A stretch of DNA of 64,000 nucleotides from the NCBI GenBank assembly GCA_037349105.1, contig JAYJMM010000084.1, positions 1,674,001 to 1,738,000 on the forward strand, written 5' to 3'. The notes beneath the pieces were generated by a model. It saw only the letters and a list, made by a program, of their open reading frames with translations. It did not search any database and was not told where the DNA came from. Positions 54,681 to 63,700 of the stretch are shown piece after piece. The position numbers and the translations under genes were made by a program. Within the stretch, counting starts at the first letter, position 1; every line of letters begins with the position of its first letter. Source of the DNA: Limnomonas spitsbergensis. Its lineage: Eukaryota > Chlorophyta > Chlorophyceae > Chlamydomonadales.

Positions 54681-55384
54681 AATTTTATATGTTGGCATGG
54701 AAGCTCACCACTCACCAACAGCTCCATGATGCTGGTATGCATGCTCCCTGTAGCTGCAGGCCAGCAGCTCCAGATTCGGAATGGCTGATGGTTACTAGTA
54801 GACCACTCAGTAAAGGTGAAAGAATCAAGCAGTAGACAAGCCGCATGCCAAGCAGGAAGAGTACACGAAGTTTTAGGAGAATGCAGTCGGCCCAACAACA
54901 GCCCAGGTGTACAAGAAACTCTCGTTGTCAGCTGAGAAAAGGCAAGCAGGGACAGGAAAGGCAAACGACTAGCTAGTACCACCGGGCACCCTGGCTAGTC
55001 CTCAGCTATCAGTAGTACTACTTAAAACGCAAGTACGTGTTCATACCCTGTCTGGTCGTTGTGGTAACATCTCGATGATCGAATTCCTTCAACAGGGAAC
55101 TCATAGAAGACATGCTTATTAGTATTGCCAGGGTGCGTCTGCATCAGGCGGACAAAGAAGTGCAGTTAACGGTACTCATATGCAACAGACTGAAGGACGG
55201 GCAAGGGAACATATTTCTGCAACTGTAGCCGGACGGACGAGTAAGCGGACTCGGTCCCGCAGCGGATATCTTTCAAGCAGGCAAGCGTGCCGGAATGCGT
55301 GCGCAATTCTACAGCAAACACTGACGCCAGCGGGACGACGGCACGGATGCTGGGGCGACAATGCAGGGGGTGGGGACACGCTTG
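54681..55384. other. Spacer; nothing recognised
   Basis: Unique sequence with short open frames only, between the tandem arrays and the transposon-derived segment. Confidence 0.3.
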
Positions 55385-55577
55385 ATTCAATCACGCAAAA
55401 TCGCCAGTTCAAACGACCCGTTTCCCCCATCTTGATTCAAACGACCCATTCAAGCGTCGGAAACTTACCGACGTACAAGAGCTTGTTAACAAGATAACTG
55501 TATCTGGAAGTCCCTAACTGGATATCTCTGCCTGGAAGTCTCCGTCTCGTGGGTACCGCCCCTACTACTTTACTCGC
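55385..55577. repeat. Junction of two segments shared with the 44-45 kb LTR unit
   Basis: 55385-55482 matches, inverted and diverged, the sequence after the right LTR at 45343 (CGGAAACTTACCGACGTAC here, GTACGTCGGTAA-type there). 55484-55575 is essentially identical to the first 92 bases inside the left LTR (44481-44572, starting ACAAGAGCTTGTTAACAAG and ending CCCCTACTACTTTACT). The LTR itself is absent here. Confidence 0.75.
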
Positions 55578-56305
55578 CCCCCGCTCCCCAGCGTTAAGCC
55601 CTCCAGGCATGCGCGGGGAGCCGGAAAAGGGGTGGTACTGAAAGAAACTTCTGGAAAAATATGTACTTAGAAGCTCAAATCATCATCTGCAAATATGCCA
55701 GGTTCTGGCCCTCTACCAATCTGCCTGGTTCCGGCATTCTACGAATCTGCCTGGTTCAGGCCTTCTACAAATCCGCCTGGTTCAGGCATTCTGCAATCAG
55801 GGAAATAAAAAATCAACCGAGTTTCAGCTGAAGCGCAATGCGCAGAACCCTACAAATTCAAGCTGTTCAGCCCACTACCGGCTAGCAAACAGAGGAATTT
55901 CAAAGTTATCAGGTCAAGCTAAGAACAACCGCTGCTCTCGCCCCACTGCGCCATAGCCGCCTGGTCTTTAAAGGCCACAGAAAATGTGCGCCGTAGCAGC
56001 GTGATCTGCCCCCTGCTGTGCTATAATTGCTCGAGTTGACTAATTCTCCTCGCTCATCATTTTCGTGACTTATGTACTACTGTAGCCTTGCTGCCACTGT
56101 ATTTGAGAAACAAATTTTCATTAAGCTGCCGTAACTCTACTCCTGCATCTTCCGTCTTCGGTCCGCTGGCTGCCGGCCCGCTGCCTACTGGGTACTAGGA
56201 CAAGCCGCACTGCGTCTGCATTTCTGCTCTGTAGGTGCCTGCCCGCTCCTTGCCAGCTACGGCGTGGGTGACGTTACGTGCTCAGCGGCCCTGCCGCTCC
56301 GGGCT
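55578..56305. other. Presumed 3' untranslated/LTR region of the Ty3-like element
   Basis: Downstream (minus strand) of the integrase-PHD stop there is non-coding sequence. It includes a three-fold 'tctgcctggttc(c/a)ggc(a/c)ttctac' repeat at 55690-55795. The 3' LTR should be here, but the 5' LTR lies outside the window, so I cannot delimit it by self-comparison. Confidence 0.35.
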
Positions 56306-57702
56306 TCAGGTCCCGGTAAAATCCTCAAGGGCTGACTCCTCTTCCTCCCTTGCTGCTTCTTTGGCCACCTTGGCCCTTCTTGTAACTGCTCTCGGGGTGA
56401 CATTGGCCTCTCCCCGACCAGTGGTGTACGAGATGTCATACAACCCGTTCGCCATTGGTCTTGCGATGCCCCGCTCCATTTGCCTTGTTGCTGGGTTGGT
56501 GGCCATGACTTCCACCTCAGGCCTGTCCATGACGTCGGCCTCCTGGGCTGTCCTGGCAGCCGCTCTGGCTGCTGGACTCGGTCGCCCCTGGACCTGTAAA
56601 CTGCGCTCCTCTGTGGGGGGCCCTGCTACTGCAGCGGGCCCAGCTCCCTTGTCTTCCGGCGTGCAGTGTGGGCACAACCACTCGCCCTCAGGCACCTCCT
56701 CGAGTACTGGTACCAAGCAGTCCATGTGCCAACCTGTATTGCAGGCATCACACAAAAGCATCACCTCTCCGCGATCGGGCAGCTGGCACACCTCGCATGA
56801 CAGGCTGTTATTGGGTCTGGTTCCACTGAAATCAACCACTCCCCTGAGGTTGGGCAAGTGGCATGGAGAACAATTGACTGCATTCTCTGTAACTGTGAGG
56901 CCATCTGCCCCTTCCAACACCAAAGTTCCCGTCGCCCCCAGTGTTTTTACCCTGAGGATCTCAGGCCTGGCCTTGGGATCGAGGCTGCGTCGCTCTGACG
57001 AATACTTCACATACACGTAATCTCCCTCTGCAAAACGCCTGACCTGGGGTACATAACCTCCCCCACGGATGCGTGCATATCGCAGCTTGTCGCGGTGCTG
57101 CGCAATTTTTAGATGCTCACCCGCGACTGGCAGTGCCTCTTTTATCCTGGCCACTCTGGCCAAGAGCAGGTCTGCTGCCTCCTCTGCTGTTGCCACCTTG
57201 GCTGTGCTCCAGAGGTCCGCCCCCACTCTGGAGGGGAAGGTGGGTCTCTGTCCGAACAGCACCTCGTACGGCGCCATGCGCGTGGCCTGCTGCGGCGAGC
57301 ATCGGAAGCCAAGGGCTACCCAGGGCACCATCTTGTCCCAGGACTCGTCGCTGCTGCCCTCCTCGCAGCACTTGCGCAGGCCTGCCTTGAGGGTCTGGAC
57401 AGCCCTCTCGGAAAGCCCGTCTGCCTGGGGGTGGTTGGCAGAAGTGGTGCGATGGTCAATGAAGCAGTCCAACAACATGTCCTGAAATTCACCCTGGAAC
57501 TCTGTTCCCTGGTCTGTCACCACCTCTGCGCATCCCCCGAATCGTGCAACAACATTTTGAAAGAATGCCAAGGCCGTCACATCAGACGCCTTGCTTGGAA
57601 TGGGGATCAACTCCACCCATTTGGAGTAATGCTCCACACACACCATCACAAACCGATTTCCCCTGGAAGTGGTCGTGAATGGACCACACAGGTCCACAGG
57701 TC
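56306..57702 (-). CDS. Integrase catalytic core with C-terminal PHD finger (second frame of the element)
   Basis: This frame (open from 57898, used from about 57702) starts with VDLCGPFTTTSRGNRFVMV, then VTDQGTEFQGEFQD and SANHPQADGLSERAVQTLK. These carry the D, D and E of a retroviral-type integrase core, which joins cDNA ends to the target. The C-terminal region has VRRFAEGDYVYVKYSSERRS, an integrase tail fold. Then CEVCQLPDRGEVMLLCDACN, TGWHMDCLVPVLEE and WLCPHC form a complete C4-H-C3 PHD finger (56665-56800), followed by a disordered basic tail. In chromoviruses this position holds a chromodomain that binds modified histones. PHD fingers usually read the histone H3 N-terminus, so a role in target choice is inferred. 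The frame is +1 relative to the upstream polyprotein. Confidence 0.88.
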
Positions 57703-60700
57703 CACCGGAAAAACAACCCCTCAATGGGCAGCGGGTGCAGGTTGGGCTGTATGTGATTGAACGTGGACGCCCTGGCCCTGTCACACACACCGCATTCCTG
57801 CACTGCCTTCTTGACTGCTGCTCGAAGCCCCCGCCACCAATGCTGCTGCATGACCATGAAAGCCGTGCGGTGGCTGCCAAAATGGCCCGTACCTGCATGC
57901 GCTGTCTGGATCACTGCTAGCCTGTCCTCTGGCCTGGGCACCACACAACGTCTACCATCTGGCATGAGTCTCATCAGGACTCCTCCCCTCTCTGATTCCC
58001 ACTGGAATGGCGCTGCTCTGCGCTGTATTCTGGTCTGTTCTCCTAGCTCTGTTCCCTGGACATAAGTCTTCTCACGGAGAAACCTCAAGACGGGCTCATC
58101 TGCCCACACATCAACCCTAGCCGACGGTCCTGCAGGACACCCCGGCTGGCCCTTCTCACTCTCTGTGTCCCTGGTTACTTTGATTTCCACATTAACTTGT
58201 TCCCCAGGCGTGTTCCCACCTGGTTCCTGTGCCGCATCGGCCCAGTCTGCCGCGGCCGATTCTCCCAGGCACTGTCTGTATGACGCGGCCGCTTCCCCGC
58301 TGCCAGAGCACGCGTTTCCTGCAGTAGCAAGGGCATAGTGGCTGGACATTAAAGTCGCCCCCAGCACTGGGTCCCTGTCCTGGCTTGGCAGCTTTGCCCT
58401 GCGTGTCAATTCTGCTGGCATGATTTTAGCACACTCAAGTGCCACATTGAGCCATGCACTCAGTGCCCATGAATCCATGCACCTGCCCAAGGCTGCCCGT
58501 CTGGCTGCCTCAGGGAAATCTGGGCGTGGCAATGTGGACCCCACAGCGTACCCCATGGCTCGTTCACGCTCGTTTGCATTGGGCTCCTGCAAGTCCCCCA
58601 TGGGTCTGTACACCATCCCATTTTGCCCGTTCCGGAAAGAATATGACGAGGGCGTGGCCATCAAACATGGCAGCACCCTCTTGGGCTGCCCTGTGACATT
58701 GATGCGGTACCCCCCATTGTCCGGACATGATACCACTTGGGCCTTGCTGCCCTTGTCCAGAATGTCGTCTACAATCCCCTCGTGGGGTCTGGTCGACGCA
58801 CGAATCACAAATTCAATATCTGCTGCGGGGGCGATATTCCCCCAATAGTTGCGGGTGCGGTGGGCGTAAGATCCCACCTGCGCTGCGTCGAACAACGCCG
58901 GTGTCCCCAGAATCCTGCACACTTCCTGAAAAGCCTCAACACTGGCCTTCACACTCTTCTGATTCAATTGCATTGCTACATTCTCAATCAGGTACGCTGG
59001 TGGCCTAGGTCCCTGCAGGAACTGTAGAGTACCCAACAGCTTGACTAACGGGAAGAAAGACTTGCTTCTCTCTCCCGCGAGCCCACGCCCCTTGCCAGCT
59101 GACGAAAGGTCCTGGCACTCCCAGCCTGCTACCATGAACCACTGGCGCCCCTCCTGGGCACCCGCCTCCTTGAGGTGCTCTGCTGTGATGGCATACACAT
59201 CTTGCGGCAATGCTCTGAAAGCTTTATCAAACGCTTTGACCGGAAGCAACTGGGGGAATCTCTTGTGCAACTGCAACAGGCGGCCCCCTGCGATCTCTCT
59301 GACTTCCTCACTGATATCTGCATACAAGTACTGCACTACTGGGATACCTGCCCTGAGTACCATTTCCAGCCCTGAGCACATACCTCCAAAGGGCTCGAAA
59401 AGGACGACTCCTTGGGTCTCCATGGCCCGCACAGCCCCACTCGACAGGCAAGCTGTGTCCAGGCCTGCAGGGGAATGAGGAGGCGACACCCGAGGCAAGT
59501 CAGCAAGAACATCACTGATCAATGTCCTGGCCCGCTCCCTGCTGCTGAACGCCTGCTCTGCTGTACTGACAGGCTGCGCCTGTTCATCATCGTCAGTGGC
59601 GGCAGAGGATATCTCATGCCCCACCGGTGCTGTCACGCAAGCTGCCTCTGCAGCTCGCAACATCTGTACTCTCCTTCTGCCCTCCTGCGCCATGCGCACT
59701 ATCTGGTCTGCATGCCACTGGTTCACTCTGCCCAACCCTGTGAGCAAAGCTACTTGCTTCCCACTTGCCTCCTCCCTGGCTGCTGGCTCGGACGCGACTG
59801 TATCAAGCCTGGCCCCTGTGCGGTCAGCTGAGGATGGGAGGGGGGATCTGGACGGGATGTCTGCATTCTGGTGGCATGCTCCTGAGCGATGGACAATGGT
59901 AATGTCCAGCTCTTGAAGCATGAGAGCCCACCTAGCGTGCTGGCCTACCAACGTCTGGTTGTCCATGAGGTAAGTGAGCGGCTCATGGTCAGTGATGAGA
60001 TGCACCTTGCACCCAAACAGCATGTGGCGGTATGTGCGTGCTGCATACACTGCGGCCAGCATCTCCCCCTGGAACGAGGAATAGTTCCTCTCGCTCTTGT
60101 TCAGGGATCTGGATGTGCATGCCACCATATACTCCCGCCCGCTGTCATCACACTGCCCTAGCACTGCGCCTATGCCTTGCTTAGAGAAATCTGTGTACAA
60201 TAAGAACGGCCTTGGCGGCCCCTTGCCGTCTGGCCCTGTCCCACTGTAATCTGGTCTGCGCAGGACTCTCCCGCCCTCGCACATCTCTGTCTTAATCAAC
60301 TGGAACGCCTGCGACTGCTCTGGCCCCCACACAAACGGGACCCCCTGGACCAGCAATGCGTTGATGCATGCTGCCTTTTTCGAGAAGTCCGGGACGTAGC
60401 ACCGGTAGAAATTCAAGAATCCCATGACTTCCTGAATGTTTTTCACCGATGCGGGCTCTGGCAGCGCCATAACTGCTGCTATCTTAGCAGCGTGCGGCGT
60501 GAGCCCCTGGGCCGACACATTGTGACCCAGGTACTCTACTGTTGCACACCCAAACAGGGACTTGTCGGGGTGCGCCCTTAATCCTACACTGTGGAGCATG
60601 TCCGACATCAGCTCCACATGCCTGATGTGTTCTGCCGGTGTGTCACTGTACACTAGCAAATCGTCAATGAATGCTACGCAGAACGCACTCAGGCCTGCCC

Positions 60701-63700
60701 TGGCAATCTCTTCTTCCATCATACGCTGAAAGAAAGGAGGCCCATTGCGCAGACCGAAATTGAGCTTTGTGTACATCCAAAGCTCAGGTCCCATCCAGAA
60801 AGCTGTTTTAGGCTGGTCCTCGACCTTTATAGGGATCTGCATGAACCCCGACCGGAGATCAACCTTGCTGAATATCTTGGCAGTGCCCAGGTTCTGAAAA
60901 ATAGTCTCCATCCTGGGGATGGCAAATTCCTGCTTGGCCGTACGCAGGTTTAACCTGCGCATATCGTGCGCTATTCGATGGTCTGTCCACTCCCCAGTTT
61001 CAGCACTCTTTTTGGCTGCTACTACTGAGTTGGCTGCAAACTTGATAGGCCCCCCCTGGGGCACCTTGACTATGATGCCTGCCTCAATCATCGGCTGGCA
61101 CTTTTCCTTAAAAATGGCTGCCTTAGGCGGTGGCATATCCCTGGACTTCTGAAAGCACGAACTGACCTCGTCTTCTAAAGCCAGTGTAAACTCACCATGC
61201 GTGCCGCAGTAGCCTGGTAGATCCTCCATGGAGTAAGCGAATGCTCCTTGGCGATCCCTGAGGCTCTGCTCCAGGCTCTCCTGCTGCTCCGCAGTGAAGT
61301 CGGGGTGCTTGCCCAGCAGCCATCCCTCCTTGGTCTTGACGTACTCTGCGGGTGGCTCCACTACTCCCCCCGGCTGAAACATGTCGATCACCCCAGCCGC
61401 CTGCGGGTCGTCCACCGCGGGCAGCTCTTCCTCGCCAGTGGTGTTGCCGCTGTGCCATCTCTCCTGCTGGCTGCATGCGTCCCTCCTGCTGGTGTCCCCC
61501 ATGGAGCTGACAGCCGGTGGGCGCAACCATCCAGACGACAGCTTTGCTGCTGCCTCCCTTCCAGAAACAAAAGCACCTTGGCCTGCTGTAAATCCTCCTC
61601 CTCGCACTCCCTGCCCGGTAGCTCGCGCCCCCGGCACACACACCGACAGCAGGAGCCACACCAGTATCAGCTGGAGCGCCCCCGTAAGGATCCCTTTAAT
61701 TGCTGTACAGGTGAGGAGTCCTCTGCACGCTGTCGTCTTCCTCATGGGTTGCTGCGGTAACTGTTCTGCGGGCTGAACGCCTGGCTCTGCAATCTGCGCT
61801 GGCGGCTGCTGTCCTCTGGCCCACGTGATCTCCAGGTCTACCTGGCTGACCCTGAGTGGCAGGGCTGGGCAGTCCAATCCTGGTCTGCTGCCTCGGTTCC
61901 TGTCCGCGGCCGCCCTCTGCGCCTTTCCTGCGCGTTGCCTGGCCTTCTTTGAATGTTTTCCTTGAAACTGGGCAGTGTCAGCCCAAACCACACTGGCCCT
62001 TTCTGGCCCTGCTCCCGGGATCTGTCCTGTGCTGCACTGTGCCAGCCTCTCCTGCCTGTGAGTGGCGCGCTGCACAGCCACGCTGCTGCCTGCAACCGCG
62101 GGCTCCCCTCGCCCACAGCCCCGTTGTACGGTTTCCCGCGCGCCGGCAACCCTCCTTGCGAGGTCCTCGCCCCTGCTGGTCTGGGTTTGGCTGCTGCGGC
62201 TGTCCGACGGCTGTTGGGTGTCCGCTCCCTCTGCTCTCCTCGTGTAGAGGACTGATATTCTCTCCGTCAGCTCCTCCCGTAGCTCCCTGACCGCCCTGCT
62301 GTAACCGCCCATCCTGGGGTCAGGATCGGGCTGTGGCAGCATTCTGAGTCGGAACTGCAGGCTAGCCTCCTGGCTAGCCTCTTGCTGCCCCATGTCCTGC
62401 CTTCGTAGCACGTCCAGCTGATCCACAAAGTTCCTGAGCACTGCCACCCAGCGCCCCGTGCTGTACGCTGTTGGGTCACCCCAAGGCCCCTGTGCTGCTG
62501 TCTGTGCTGGCGGGCTGATCTGGTGGTCTCCTGGGCGCCCGTTGCTCTCCTTGCCTGCTTCTGCCCCCTTGGGCCTGCAAGCGTGCTGGTCTGCTGCTTG
62601 CTGATGGCTGATTCCCGCTGTGACCTGGTTTGCCTCCTCCTCCAGCGTGATCCCATTACCGAGCTCTATAGCGGCTCTCCTGCTCCTGCGCTCCTTCATC
62701 GCCGCCTGCTCCTGAAAAATGCTGCGCACCCACGCGCGCCTCAGCTGTGGCAGCTCTCCCACCATGCCGTACCTTGGACTCCCTGGTCCTGGGCCGCTGT
62801 CTGCTGGCACATAGTTGCCCTCTGCATCCCGAGCCTCTGCTCTGGTGACGCTATCCTGGTCCGGGGGCATGGCTCCTCCCTCGTGCCACTCCTCATCTGA
62901 CTCGGTGATCTCAACCAGTGGTGGTGGACCCTCTGAAACGTCGTCGCTGCACTCTGGGGCCCTGCTGTCTGAGTCCTCCGTGGGCGGTGTGCTTACAATG
63001 TCTAGGGGTGCCTGGGGCTCTGCCCGTCCCCTAGGCTCAGCTTCCATTGCTGCTGCTCCCAAGTCGTCCACGTACTCCAGCAGCTCCCATGAGGCTGCTG
63101 CTGCCCCAAATGTTACAAATGCCGCTTGGGTCCATTCTGGCTCCCCATCCTGGACAGGGTCGTCGGTGGCAGTCGCGGGTTCCTCTGCATAGGCGCCGCG
63201 CCGGCCCACCGGCCCATGTCCCCTACCCGGCTGGTTCCTTAAGTCCTCCAACTCCTCCTCGATGCCTACTTCCCCTGCTCCTCTGAACAGAGGGTGCAGC
63301 GTGCGCACCCCTGCTGGATGCGCCTGTCTCCACAACTGCGTTGTTATGACGTCAGCCTGCCAATAGGGCAGCACGCTGCTGGCCCTGTTGTCGTGCCACG
63401 CCCTCCGCTCCTGACGCACCCACTGGTGCACATATGCTGCCAGGCGTTCTACTGCGAACGGCGAGCTCGCCAGCTCTTCCTCTCCTTCCCACATGGCTCC
63501 TGATGCTGGCGTCTGCTGGGGTTCGTAAGGCCATGTTGGACAGGCTGTTACCTCTGTAGGCGCCCACTGATCCTCTACGCCCCACACATGCCGCATGGCC
63601 GCTGACCGCTGTCCTGGGAGCAGGACCCTCTGCAGCGCCATGAGCATGAGCGTCCACACTGTCGGGTCTGCTCCCCTAGCGTAGGTATAGGCATGGAACT

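Noticed and set aside
57113..57760. Plus-strand ORF of 215 codons opposite the integrase
   Set aside because: Antisense shadow. The integrase core motifs are on the minus strand.
61192..61659. Shifted minus-strand ORF of 155 codons within the retroelement
   Set aside because: A frame shadow of the polyprotein, which is intact in the main frame through this stretch.
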